Of a stretch of 41,415 nt of DNA, positions 31,727-39,907 are shown piece after piece. The stretch covers positions 1 through 41,415 of the forward strand of contig CAKSTO010000018.1 of NCBI GenBank assembly GCA_934501115.1, given 5' to 3'. The DNA is from an uncultured Faecalibacterium sp. Its GTDB lineage: Bacteria > Bacillota > Clostridia > Oscillospirales > Ruminococcaceae. Within the stretch, counting starts at the first letter, position 1, and each line of letters begins with the position of its first letter. A model generated the notes under the pieces. The model had not been told where the DNA came from and made no database searches. It was given only the letters and a program-made list of their open reading frames with translations. The position numbers and the translations under genes are program-made.

Positions 31727-32188
31727 ATGGATCATCCCAATCAGACTACGATGCAGCTGCCGGCAGCTTATGCCGTTATCACGGAAGAAGAAATGACCTA
31801 TCTGGACGGCGGTGCAGAGATCGTTCTGGGTCAGGCCTTCGGCTATCAGCTCACACTGGATACTGACCAGTTTATGAATTTCTGCGCCAGCCTCGTTGTG
31901 AACCTCGGCTATTATGTTCTCGGGTCATCCTTCAGCTATGTGACCGGGCTGCTCCAGTCCGGCATCAAGAACGGTCTGTCGATCCCCGGCACGATCGTTC
32001 ACGTATGGAGCAGGCAGGAGACCGGCTGGAGCAAGGCTGCTGTGATTGGCGCAACGGGTCTTGCAGGCATCTATGCCGGTATGCAGGCTGTGAGCATCTA
32101 CCGTTCTCTGAAGAATCTCTACGATGCGATCTTCAACCCCATGCCCAGCTTTGAGACCGCAGCCTCTGCCAATACCGCTGCAGCCTGA
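31727..32188 (+). CDS. MAM-like secreted protein with double-glycine leader
   Basis: A 153-residue protein whose N-terminus LPAAYAVITEEEMTYLDGG is a double-glycine leader (predicted cut after Gly29). From memory, MAM, the anti-inflammatory protein of Faecalibacterium prausnitzii, starts with MPANYSVIAENEMTYVNGG. The two share PA-Y-VI-E-EMTY--GG in the same spacing. Cutting would leave about 124 residues with amphipathic and hydrophobic stretches (FCASLVVNLGYYVLGSSFSY, VIGATGLAGIYAGMQAV). This peptide class is exported by ABC transporters with a C39 peptidase; none is visible in this window. AAAGGAG lies about 10 bases before ATG 31727; ATG 31751 is an alternative. The mature part is not recognised. 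It is co-transcribed with the next gene. Confidence 0.75.
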   Translation: MDHPNQTTMQLPAAYAVITEEEMTYLDGGAEIVLGQAFGYQLTLDTDQFMNFCASLVVNLGYYVLGSSFSYVTGLLQSGIKNGLSIPGTIVHVWSRQETGWSKAAVIGATGLAGIYAGMQAVSIYRSLKNLYDAIFNPMPSFETAASANTAAA

Positions 32189-32230
32189 TCTCTCTCCCGC
32201 ATGATTCTATGAGAAAGGAGTCATTTCTTT

Positions 32231-32575
32231 ATGAAAGATCTTCGAATGCCGTATACTTACGCAGCAATCCCTGAAACAGAGCAGTCCGGCATTTCCGGCG
32301 GCGGGCCGCTGCAGGATGCTCTGGATGCTTTTTTGGGCAACTTCCAGTTTGATGATCTCTTCTTTAGCAGTGGCCTGATCTCTTTCTCGTTCAGCTTTGT
32401 GCCGTTGCTGCTGTTCAACGTGGTCAAGGCCGGTGTGGACGTAGCACTTGACCTCTACCATGGTTTATCCGGCCTGTTTGGAGGCTTCTCGCAGGAGAGC
32501 CGGGAGGTCGTGCAGTATCTCTCCGCCGCCCGCGAGCAGCAGCAGCAAAGAGATTCGCAGCCTCCTGTTGTATAA
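32231..32575 (+). CDS. Small double-glycine leader protein, second of the pair
   Basis: A 114-residue protein 42 bases after the MAM-like gene. The N-terminus MPYTYAAIPETEQSGISGGG has the same leader plan (P--YA-I-E-E------GG), so it is probably cut after the GG near residue 24. The mature part of about 90 residues has an acidic start, a hydrophobic segment (LISFSFSFVPLLLFNVV), a Gly-rich amphipathic helix (YHGLSGLFGGF) and a Gln-rich tail (EQQQQRDSQPP). It resembles a two-component bacteriocin or a membrane-active partner, but no family is recognised. AAAGGAG is upstream. The pair ends at a strong terminator. Confidence 0.65.
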   Translation: MKDLRMPYTYAAIPETEQSGISGGGPLQDALDAFLGNFQFDDLFFSSGLISFSFSFVPLLLFNVVKAGVDVALDLYHGLSGLFGGFSQESREVVQYLSAAREQQQQRDSQPPVV

Positions 32576-32584
32576 AAATGATGT

Positions 32585-32632
32585 AAGAACAAAGGCAGAC
32601 GCGGTAAACCACGTCTGCCTTTGTTCTTTCTG
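32585..32632. terminator. Bidirectional intrinsic terminator
   Basis: A perfect 17-bp stem (32585-32601 with 32612-32628) follows the second leader-peptide gene and faces the end of galK. It has a T-rich 3' flank on the plus strand. Confidence 0.9.
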
Positions 32633-32634
32633 CC

Positions 32635-33924
32635 TTAAACCTTCACCGCTCCCTGCTCCCGCAGGCGCAGGATATAGCAGCTTCCCGTCCCAAATACCCG
32701 CTCAATCTCATCATGATACCGCTGCAGCAGGTTTCCGGGTACGTACGCCTGAATCGTTCCTGCAAAGCCGCCGCCCTGCATCCGCCACGCGCCTCCGCTG
32801 CCTTGCAGGATGCTCTGGCTCAGCGCCAGTGCAACCGAAAGCCCCTGATGCCGCACATCGGTGGCGCAATAAACATTCTGACACAGGGCAAAAGACGCCC
32901 GTCCGCTTTCCAAAACCAGCCGGGCAAACTCCTCAAACCGTTTAGTCAGCAATGCATCACGCTGTGCCAGTGCACGGGCATTTTCGTCAAAATAGTGGAT
33001 CGCACGCAGCACTGCCCGGTCGCCGCAGCTCTTGCGCAAAGCCGGCAATGCTTTCCAGAAATCGGTTTCTTTCACCTGACCCAGTACCTTTTTGCCCAGA
33101 CAGGCTGCCACCCGCTCCATCTCGTACCGGATGGCGGCAAACTCGCCCGTCAACTCGCTATGACTGCCCCGCGTGTCGGTGACACACAGATACATCCTCT
33201 CCGGCAGCAGACCATCCGCGTGGATCTTTTCGATCACAGGCTCCTGCGGGTCGGCAAAATCCGCGAAAATGACGCCTCCCACTGCACTGGTCAGCTGATC
33301 CAAAAGGCCACTTGGTTTGCCGAAGTAGGCATTCTCGGCGTACTGGCAGATCCTGGCAAGCTCCGCCGGGGCAAGGCCGCAGCCATACTCACCGTTCCAT
33401 ACCGCCGCCATACCCATCTCAAAGGCCGCCGAGCTGGAAAGCCCTGATCCCCGCAGTACATCGCTGGCCGTATAGGCGTCAAACCCGCCGATCTGCATTC
33501 CTGCCGCCCTAAAGCCTTCCGCGATCCCGCGGATCAGGCTGGCAGAATGAGTACTCTCCCCCTCCTGCGGCTGTGCTACGGTCAGGTCGATGACGTCCAG
33601 CTTGTTGAAACCACGGCTCTTGACCCGCACATATCCGTCGTCGCTGCGCGATGCTACGGCTACCAGATCCAGCGTCACTGCCGCAGCCAGCCCATAGCCG
33701 TGCTGGTGGTCGGTATGGTTGCCGCCCAGCTCTGCACGCCCCGGTGCCGAATACACCTGTACCTGCCGTCCGCGGCCGAAATAAAGTTCAAATTGCTCCA
33801 GCGCAGCACAATACCGCACCCGCTGCCGCTCCAGCTCTGCCGGAGCTTCGCCGTATAGTGCCCGAAGTTTCTCGTCCCATGCCCCTGCTGCGATCTGCTG
33901 CCGGAGAAATGCGCTGGTCGCCAT
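32635..33924 (-). CDS. galK: Galactokinase
   Basis: A 429-residue GHMP kinase that phosphorylates galactose to galactose-1-phosphate. The galactokinase signature appears as GRAELGGNHTDHQHG instead of the usual GRVNLIGEHTDYN, a variant I associate with Clostridia. The ATP loop LRGSGLSSSAAFEMG and the C-terminal GGGFAGTIQAYV are intact. AGGGGGAA is well placed before the ATG. It has its own near-consensus promoter and is divergent from an AraC regulator, which may control it. galT and galE are not in the window; galU is, at 21510. Confidence 0.9.
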   Translation of the reverse strand: MATSAFLRQQIAAGAWDEKLRALYGEAPAELERQRVRYCAALEQFELYFGRGRQVQVYSAPGRAELGGNHTDHQHGYGLAAAVTLDLVAVASRSDDGYVRVKSRGFNKLDVIDLTVAQPQEGESTHSASLIRGIAEGFRAAGMQIGGFDAYTASDVLRGSGLSSSAAFEMGMAAVWNGEYGCGLAPAELARICQYAENAYFGKPSGLLDQLTSAVGGVIFADFADPQEPVIEKIHADGLLPERMYLCVTDTRGSHSELTGEFAAIRYEMERVAACLGKKVLGQVKETDFWKALPALRKSCGDRAVLRAIHYFDENARALAQRDALLTKRFEEFARLVLESGRASFALCQNVYCATDVRHQGLSVALALSQSILQGSGGAWRMQGGGFAGTIQAYVPGNLLQRYHDEIERVFGTGSCYILRLREQGAVKV

Positions 33925-33965
33925 CCTGATTCCCCCTCAAGATCCTTTGTCGGTTTGTTATGCTT

Positions 33966-33994
33966 ATTGTAATGCATCCGCGATATTTTTGCAA
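33966..33994 (-). promoter_or_regulatory. Promoter of galK
   Basis: On the minus strand TTGCAA (33989-33994) and TACAAT (33966-33971) are 17 bases apart. A wide GCGAT/ATCGC inverted repeat surrounds the -35 and could be a regulator site. Confidence 0.65.
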
Positions 33995-34055
33995 TTTCTA
34001 TCGGTGAAATCGCTCGAATTTTGGCGTCCAGCTCAAAGAATAAGATGTACTTTTG

Positions 34056-34085
34056 TTGAATTTGCGGGGCGTTTTGTGGTATACT
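34056..34085 (+). promoter_or_regulatory. Promoter of the AraC regulator gene
   Basis: TTGAAT (34056-34061) and TATACT (34080-34085) are 18 bases apart, 37 bases before the ATG. Confidence 0.6.
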
Positions 34086-34121
34086 GGGGGCAGAACGCGA
34101 CAGGACGGAGGAAAAGCATCT

Positions 34122-34988
34122 ATGGCAGACGTTTATAAGCAGTCCTTTAAGCAGAATTACACAAATAATATCGAATTGTCCATCTTCAATTGCGGCATTG
34201 AGCGCTGTGCTCCCGGGCAGACCTGGGGGCCCGGCATCCGCGACCACTACCTCATCCATCTTGTGCTCTCAGGCAAAGGCGTGTTTGAAGTGGGCGGCCG
34301 TACCTGGGAGGTCAGCGCAGGAGATTTGTTTTTTGCACGGCCGAGCCAGCTTATCCGCTATACCGCCGATGAGCATCAGCCCTGGGAGTACAGCTGGGTG
34401 GGTTTTAACGGTGCCTGCGCCCATAAATTGGCAGCACAGCTCCCCTTCACGGATGACTCACCTGTTCACCGTGCACAGGACCCGGACGCCATGCGCACCG
34501 CTCTGGCCAGCATCTACTCTGCCCGCGGCCTGCAGCCGCAGGATGAAGCCGCCATGGTGGGCTACCTCTATCTGTTCATTGCTGCGCTGATGAAGGAGAC
34601 CATTGCGGGCAAGCCCCACACGGCCTCTTCCTCCAGTCAGTATGTGCTCAACGCCATCAAGTACATCCAGTTCAATTATTCGCACGACATTTCCATCGAC
34701 GACGTTGCCAAAAGCGTAGGCGTCTCCCGCAGTCATCTCTACCGGGTGTTCATGCTCAATGTAGGCAAAAGCCCCATCGATTATCTTACCGAGTACCGCA
34801 TCAACGAGGCTTGTAAGCTGCTGCGGGCAGGCAATTTGTCCATCGCGGAAGTAGCTGTGTCAGTAGGTTTCTTTGACCAGTTCTATTTCTCGCGGGTGTT
34901 CAAACGCGCCAAGGGCGTACCGCCAAGCAAATACTTTTCCGCACAGGCTGATGCCCCGGCCGACCCCGTTTCCGGTGACCACCAGTAA
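34122..34988 (+). CDS. AraC family transcriptional regulator
   Basis: A 288-residue regulator. It has an N-terminal cupin-like sugar-sensing domain (HYLIHLVLSGKGVFEVGGR) and a C-terminal pair of helix-turn-helix motifs (ISIDDVAKSVGVSRSHLYRVF, then LSIAEVAVSVGFFDQFYFSRVF ending in KGVPPSKYF). It is divergent from galK with a shared 197-base control region, so it probably activates galactose use in response to a sugar. GGAGGAAAAG fixes the start at ATG 34122. The rlmD gene follows after 10 bases and may be co-transcribed, although the functions are unrelated. Confidence 0.92.
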   Translation: MADVYKQSFKQNYTNNIELSIFNCGIERCAPGQTWGPGIRDHYLIHLVLSGKGVFEVGGRTWEVSAGDLFFARPSQLIRYTADEHQPWEYSWVGFNGACAHKLAAQLPFTDDSPVHRAQDPDAMRTALASIYSARGLQPQDEAAMVGYLYLFIAALMKETIAGKPHTASSSSQYVLNAIKYIQFNYSHDISIDDVAKSVGVSRSHLYRVFMLNVGKSPIDYLTEYRINEACKLLRAGNLSIAEVAVSVGFFDQFYFSRVFKRAKGVPPSKYFSAQADAPADPVSGDHQ

Positions 34989-34998
34989 AGGAGTTTTC

Positions 34999-36393
34999 AT
35001 GTCCTTACAGAAAAATCAGATTCTCACCCTGCACATCGAGCGGCTGTCCAGCGACGGCAGCGGTGTTGCACACAGCCCGGATGGCGAAACGGTGTTCATC
35101 CCCGGTGCAGCGCCCGGCGATGAGGCCCGGATCCGTATTGTGAAGGACTGCAAGCGCTATGCCTTCGGCATTCTGGACGAGGTGCTCACGCCTTCGCCGG
35201 ATCGTATCTCGGTGGACTGTGCTGTGGCCGGCCCCTGCGGCGGCTGCAGTCTGCGGCACCTGAGCTATGCCGCAGAGCTCCGCGCCAAGCAGGAAACTGT
35301 AGCGGATGCCTTTGCCCGCATCGGCGGGATTGATGTTCCCGTATTGCCCATCGTGGGATCCCCGGAGGTAGACCGCTACCGCAACAAAGTCCAGTTTCCG
35401 GTCGGAACAGACAAAGCCGGCCGCCCCTGCATTGGCTTTTACGCCGGTCGTACCCACCGCATCGTCCCCTGCCCAGACTGTCGCCTGCAGCCCGGCGTAC
35501 TGAATGAGATCGGCAACACACTGTGCGCATTCTTTGCAGAAAAAGGCATCCACCCCTACAATGAGGAGACCGGCAAGGGTCTTGTACGGCATATCTTCCT
35601 GCGCCGGGGTGTTCACAGCGGGCAGATCATGGTCTGCCTTGTCTGCACCCGCTCAGAACTGCCCTGCGCCGAAGAACTCTGCGCCCGTCTGAAAGAGAAG
35701 TTCCCGGATATTGCCACCATTCTGCTCAACATCAATGCCAAAAACACCAATGTAATTTTGGGCAGTGAGACTCATACCCTGTATGGCTCGGGTTATATTG
35801 AGGATACTCTCTGCAGTGTGCCCGTACGTCTGGGGCCGTTGTCCTTTTATCAGGTCAACACGCCTGCCGCCGAACAGCTTTACGGCATCGCCGCCGAATA
35901 CGCCCAGCTGACTCCGGATGACCTTCTGCTCGACCTTTACTGCGGCATGGGCACCATCGGCCTTTCCATGGCCTCCCACTGCCGTGAGCTGGTGGGCGTG
36001 GAGATCATCCCCGAGGCCATTGAGAGCGCCAAGGCAAACGCCTCCCGCATGGGTGCAGCGGTTGCCGCCAAGAGCCGCTTTTTCTGCTCCGATGCCGGTC
36101 AGGCAGCCACCCGGCTGGCAGCCGAAGGTCTGCACCCGGATGTGGTCATACTGGATCCGCCTCGCAAAGGCTGCGATCAAGCTACTCTTTCTGCTGTGGT
36201 GCACATGTCGCCCCGCCGGGTGGTCTATGTCAGCTGCAACCCGGCCACTGCTGCCCGCGATGCCGCGTGGCTGGAGCAGAATGGGTATCACGCAGAGAAA
36301 GTGCAGCCTGTGGATTTGTTTCCGAGGACAAAGCACTGCGAATGCGTCATCGCACTTTCCAAGAGTGAGATTGACTCCAAAAAGTCCGTGTAG
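34999..36393 (+). CDS. rlmD: 23S rRNA (uracil-C5)-methyltransferase, RlmD/RumA type
   Basis: A 464-residue SAM-dependent RNA methyltransferase that makes 5-methyluridine in 23S rRNA. An N-terminal TRAM domain (residues 1-60) is followed by the iron-sulfur Cys set (C74, C80, C83 and C158 or C161). Then come the SAM motif DLYCGMGTIGLS, DPPRKGCD and the catalytic Cys in YVSCNPATAARD. The protein ends KSEIDSKKSV. Just after the A5 run at 36379-36383 the -1 frame continues as VRVEFSLEGLD and an 80-residue tail, so the stop may be the result of a single-base deletion in the A-run. The core enzyme is complete. AAAGGAG precedes ATG 34999. Confidence 0.9.
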   Translation: MSLQKNQILTLHIERLSSDGSGVAHSPDGETVFIPGAAPGDEARIRIVKDCKRYAFGILDEVLTPSPDRISVDCAVAGPCGGCSLRHLSYAAELRAKQETVADAFARIGGIDVPVLPIVGSPEVDRYRNKVQFPVGTDKAGRPCIGFYAGRTHRIVPCPDCRLQPGVLNEIGNTLCAFFAEKGIHPYNEETGKGLVRHIFLRRGVHSGQIMVCLVCTRSELPCAEELCARLKEKFPDIATILLNINAKNTNVILGSETHTLYGSGYIEDTLCSVPVRLGPLSFYQVNTPAAEQLYGIAAEYAQLTPDDLLLDLYCGMGTIGLSMASHCRELVGVEIIPEAIESAKANASRMGAAVAAKSRFFCSDAGQAATRLAAEGLHPDVVILDPPRKGCDQATLSAVVHMSPRRVVYVSCNPATAARDAAWLEQNGYHAEKVQPVDLFPRTKHCECVIALSKSEIDSKKSV

Positions 36394-36647
36394 AGTTCTC
36401 CTTGGAGGGTCTGGATACATCTGGATTGCAGAAAGGCGCAACTTACCACGAAATCAAGGCTCGTGTATTGGAACAGACCGGGCTGAAGGTATCTTCCCTA
36501 TATATCTCGCAGGTCAAGCAGAAATGCGGTCTGGAGGTACGAGAGAACCACCATAAGGCGAAGTCCGAAAATACGAAGCAGCCTAAGTGTCCGAAGGAAA
36601 AAGAGGATGCGATTGTGGAAGCATTGAAGCATTTTCAAATGATTTGA
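36384..36647 (+). pseudogene. Frame-shifted C-terminal tail of rlmD
   Basis: In the -1 frame relative to rlmD, an 87-residue open segment continues directly from the last rlmD codons (VRVEFSLEGLDTSGLQKGATY), through IKARVLEQTGLKVSSLYISQ to KEKEDAIVEALKHFQMI. It has no ribosome site or good start codon of its own. I recall very similar tails (VKVEF ... TYKMIKEYI ... EALKHF) at the C-terminus of clostridial RlmD-like proteins and a few mobile-element proteins. This suggests that one A was lost from the run at 36379-36383, or that ribosomes shift -1 at AAAAAG. A sequencing or assembly error would look the same. Confidence 0.6.
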
Positions 36648-36656
36648 TTTACAGTT

Positions 36657-36690
36657 TGCCCGTCTGGTTTTCAGGCGGGCATTTTCTTTT
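36657..36690 (+). terminator. Intrinsic terminator after the rlmD tail
   Basis: TGCCCGTCTG (36657-36666) pairs with CAGGCGGGCA (36672-36681, one G-T pair), followed by TTTTCTTTT. Confidence 0.85.
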
Positions 36691-36722
36691 GCCGGAATAT
36701 GGTGTTTCCACTTTTATCGTGG

Positions 36723-36728
36723 TACAAT
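36723..36728 (+). promoter_or_regulatory. -10 element of the restriction-modification operon
   Basis: TACAAT at 36723-36728, about 109 bases before hsdM, with no good -35. The leader between them shows no clear structure. Confidence 0.4.
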
Positions 36729-36836
36729 AGAAGCAAGAATTATTTTTCAGGAAAAGCATCCTGCTATCCGATTTATAGGACACCAATTGTTGTAAAATCA
36801 GGATGTCCACTTATCACAAAAAATAAGGAGCAACAT

Positions 36837-38594
36837 ATGCCAAACGATAAGATCACCGCCGTAGGTGCCAACATTGCCGAAAAAGCCGCCATGATCTGGA
36901 ACGTGGCCGATATGCTGCGTGGGCCGTTCAAACCCCACGAGTACGGTCTGGTCATTCTGCCCATGACCGTGGTGAAGCGGTTCCACGACTGCCTGCTGCC
37001 CACCCATCAGGCAGTGCTGGACACCTACGAAAAGGTGAAAAAGCTGCAGGTCATCGATGGCTTTTTGCAGAAGGCTTCCGGTTACCAGTTCTATAACACC
37101 AGCCGCTTCACCTTCGAGACCCTGCTGGCAGACCCGGACAACATTGAGTCCAACTTCCGGGATTACCTGTCCGGCTTTTCCGCCAACGCACAGGACGTGC
37201 TGGCAAAGTTCGACTTTGACAACATCATCAAGCGGATGGTGGAGAGCAACACCCTCTACCTTGTTATCAAGGAGTTTGGCTCTGAGAAGGGCTATCTTGG
37301 CCCGGACAAGATCAGCACCGTGGATTGCGGCTACATCTTTGAGGACCTGGTGCGGCGGTTCTCCGAGAGCTTTGACGAGGAGGCCGGAGCTCACTTCACC
37401 AGCCGGGATATCATCTACCTGATGACCGACCTGCTGCTGTCCGAAGCAGACCTCGATACCAGCAGCATGACCGTTTACGATATGGCCATGGGAACCAGCC
37501 AGATGCTCAGCTGCATGGAGGAGCGCATCCACGAGCTGAACAGCGACATTGAGGTGACCTGCTTCGGGCAGGAGTTCAACCCCTCCACCTTTGCCATCGC
37601 CAAGGCGGACATGATGATCCGCGGCGGCGACCCCAACAATATGCGGTTCGGTGATACTTTGTCGGAGGATCAGTTCCCCGGGTTCACCTTCCAGTACATC
37701 ATCTCCAACCCGCCCTTCGGCATCGACTGGAAACGGGAGCAAAAGGCAGTGGAAGCCGAGGCCGCCCGGGGCGAGATGGGGCGTTTTGCCCCCGGTCTGC
37801 CCAAGATCAGCGATGGTCAGCAGCTTTTTGTGCTGAACGGTCTTGCCAAGCTGGCAAACAAGGGCAAGATGGCGATTATCCAGAACGGCTCTCCCCTGTT
37901 CAGCGGCGATGCCGGCAGCGGCCCCAGCAACATCCGGCAGTATATTCTGGAAAACGACTGGCTGGACTGCATCATCCAGCTTTCCACCGATATGTTCATG
38001 AACACCGGCATTTCCACCTACATCTGGGTGCTCAGCAAGGATAAGCCCGCCCACCGTGCAGGCAAGGTGCAGCTTATTGACGCCAGCCACTGCTTTGAGC
38101 CTCGCCGCAAGAGCATCGGCACCAAGCGCAACGACATTACCGATGCCTGCCGGGAGCTGATCGTCACCGCCTACGGCGAGTTTGCCAACGGCAAGGTGTA
38201 CGGCGACAAAAACGGCATCTACTGCGAGAGCAAGGTGTTCGAGAGTGTGGAGTTCGGCTACAACAAGATCGTGGTGGAGCGCCCCCAGCGGGACGAGGCA
38301 GGCAACATCCTCCTGAAACGTGGCAAGCCCGTGCCGGACACCAGCCTGCGGGACACCGAAAACGTGCCGCTGGTGCAGGATATTGACGCCTACTTTGCCC
38401 GGGAAGTTCTGCCCTACGCCCCCGACGCATGGATCGACCACAGCAAGACCAAGGTGGGCTACGAGATCCCCATGACCCGCTATTTCTACGAGTATCAGGC
38501 ACCGGAAGCCGTGGAGGATATCGTGGCACGCATCACCGCACTGGAACAGGATATCTCCGCCGGGCTGGCAGAGCTGTTCCATAAGGAGGGCTGA
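36837..38594 (+). CDS. hsdM: Type I restriction-modification system, methyltransferase subunit
   Basis: A 585-residue N6-adenine DNA methyltransferase subunit. The N-terminal helical domain (ITAVGANIAEKAAMIWNVADMLRG) is typical of HsdM. The SAM motif I region reads VYDMAMGTSQML, a variant of DPxxGTGG that I recall from a subfamily of HsdM. The catalytic NPPF (ISNPPFGIDWK) is near residue 291, so it should be active. With HsdS it methylates host DNA; with HsdR it cuts unmethylated DNA. AAGGAG sits about 8 bases before ATG 36837. hsdS starts two bases after the stop. Confidence 0.95.
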   Translation: MPNDKITAVGANIAEKAAMIWNVADMLRGPFKPHEYGLVILPMTVVKRFHDCLLPTHQAVLDTYEKVKKLQVIDGFLQKASGYQFYNTSRFTFETLLADPDNIESNFRDYLSGFSANAQDVLAKFDFDNIIKRMVESNTLYLVIKEFGSEKGYLGPDKISTVDCGYIFEDLVRRFSESFDEEAGAHFTSRDIIYLMTDLLLSEADLDTSSMTVYDMAMGTSQMLSCMEERIHELNSDIEVTCFGQEFNPSTFAIAKADMMIRGGDPNNMRFGDTLSEDQFPGFTFQYIISNPPFGIDWKREQKAVEAEAARGEMGRFAPGLPKISDGQQLFVLNGLAKLANKGKMAIIQNGSPLFSGDAGSGPSNIRQYILENDWLDCIIQLSTDMFMNTGISTYIWVLSKDKPAHRAGKVQLIDASHCFEPRRKSIGTKRNDITDACRELIVTAYGEFANGKVYGDKNGIYCESKVFESVEFGYNKIVVERPQRDEAGNILLKRGKPVPDTSLRDTENVPLVQDIDAYFAREVLPYAPDAWIDHSKTKVGYEIPMTRYFYEYQAPEAVEDIVARITALEQDISAGLAELFHKEG

Positions 38595-38596
38595 CC

Positions 38597-39904
38597 ATGG
38601 CACGGAAAATGAAAGACAGCGGCATTGAATGGATTGGGGAGATTCCAGAGGGGTGGGAAGTTATTCCTATAAAATATCTTGCTCGATATAATTACGATAC
38701 ATTGACCGAATCTTGTTCTCCTGATTTTGAGTTCAATTATATTGATATTGGTTCTGTAACCTACGGCAAAGGAATCACCACATTTCAGAAATTCAAATTC
38801 AAAGATTCCCCCTCTCGTGCGCGAAGAGTTGTCACCCCCGGAGACATCCTGATTTCTACTGTTAGAACGTATTTGCGAGCTATTGCCTGCGTTAATAAGT
38901 CTTCAATTCCTCAAATTGCATCTACAGGTTTTCTCGTTTTGCAAGCTGATAGTTCTAAACTCCCCCCTCAATTTCTTATGTATGCAGTTCTAGCAGATAG
39001 TTTTATTTGTAATGTCGAAGCTCATTCTGTTGGAATTAGTTATCCCGCTATTAACGCTTCCCAAATCGTGCATTTCAAAATTCCGCTTCCACCATCCACT
39101 GAACAAATTCCTCTCATCAACTATCTTGATAATCACTGCTCAAAAATTGATGTGCTTCTTTCCAAAATCCATTCCAGCATTGAGGAATACAAAAAACTCA
39201 AGCAGGCAGTTATTACGCAGGCTGTTACCAAAGGTGTGCGTGGTGAACGGGAGATGAAGGATAGTGGGGTTGACTATATTGGTCAAATTCCAGCTAAGTG
39301 GGTTCTTGGTAAACTCCGCAATGTTGGAGATACGCAGAACGGTATAAGTAAGAGCAGCGAATTTTTTGGAAAAGGCTTTCCATTTGTAAGTTATAGTGAT
39401 GTTTATAAAAATTACTCTCTGCCTTTTGCCGTATCTGGATTAGTCGAGTCCACTCCAGAAGAACAAGAGCGATACTCTGTAAAGGAGGGAGACATTTTCT
39501 TTACCCGGACTTCCGAAACGATCGAAGAAGTTGGATTTTCTTGTGTTTGTGAAAAGGATATTCCCAATGCCACGTTTGCTGGTTTTCTCATCCGAGTACG
39601 TCCATTTTCAGACAAATTGCATACACCGTATGCAAAGTATTATTTTAGAAGCTCTCACTTACGGTTTTATCTTGTTAAGGAAATGAATCTTGTAACACGG
39701 GCTAGTCTTGGGCAGAGCCTTCTTAAATCCATGCCTGTTTTGTTGCCACCACTTGAAGAGCAAAAAGAAATTGCTGACCACCTTGACGCCAAGTGCGCCG
39801 AGATTGACAGGCTGATTGCAAAGAAAGAGCAACTGGTAAAAGAACTGGAAAGCTATAAGAAAAGTTTGATTTATGAAGTTGTAACGGGAAAGAGGGAGGT
39901 GTAA
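38597..39904 (+). CDS. hsdS: Type I restriction-modification system, specificity subunit
   Basis: A 435-residue specificity subunit with two target-recognition domains, each introduced by a repeat (MKDSGIEWIGEIPEGW near residue 5, MKDSGVDYIGQIPAKW near 220) and each followed by a conserved coiled-coil helix (SSIEEYKKLKQAVITQAVTKG; KEQLVKELESYKKSLIYEVVTG). It chooses the bipartite DNA target. The first 50 bases and the last 130 resemble the GC-rich neighbours, while both recognition domains are clearly AT-rich, which indicates replacement of the recognition modules by transfer. GGAGGGCTGACC precedes the ATG. Confidence 0.93.
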   Translation: MARKMKDSGIEWIGEIPEGWEVIPIKYLARYNYDTLTESCSPDFEFNYIDIGSVTYGKGITTFQKFKFKDSPSRARRVVTPGDILISTVRTYLRAIACVNKSSIPQIASTGFLVLQADSSKLPPQFLMYAVLADSFICNVEAHSVGISYPAINASQIVHFKIPLPPSTEQIPLINYLDNHCSKIDVLLSKIHSSIEEYKKLKQAVITQAVTKGVRGEREMKDSGVDYIGQIPAKWVLGKLRNVGDTQNGISKSSEFFGKGFPFVSYSDVYKNYSLPFAVSGLVESTPEEQERYSVKEGDIFFTRTSETIEEVGFSCVCEKDIPNATFAGFLIRVRPFSDKLHTPYAKYYFRSSHLRFYLVKEMNLVTRASLGQSLLKSMPVLLPPLEEQKEIADHLDAKCAEIDRLIAKKEQLVKELESYKKSLIYEVVTGKREV

Positions 39905-39907
39905 AAT

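Noticed and set aside
31727..32575. Classical two-peptide bacteriocin with immunity gene
   Set aside because: The mature parts are longer than typical class IIb peptides, and no immunity or C39 exporter gene is adjacent; the MAM-like leader match is a better lead.
36798..38603. 601-codon minus-strand open frame opposite hsdM
   Set aside because: Antisense to hsdM, which has intact methyltransferase motifs; the composition is that of a shadow frame.
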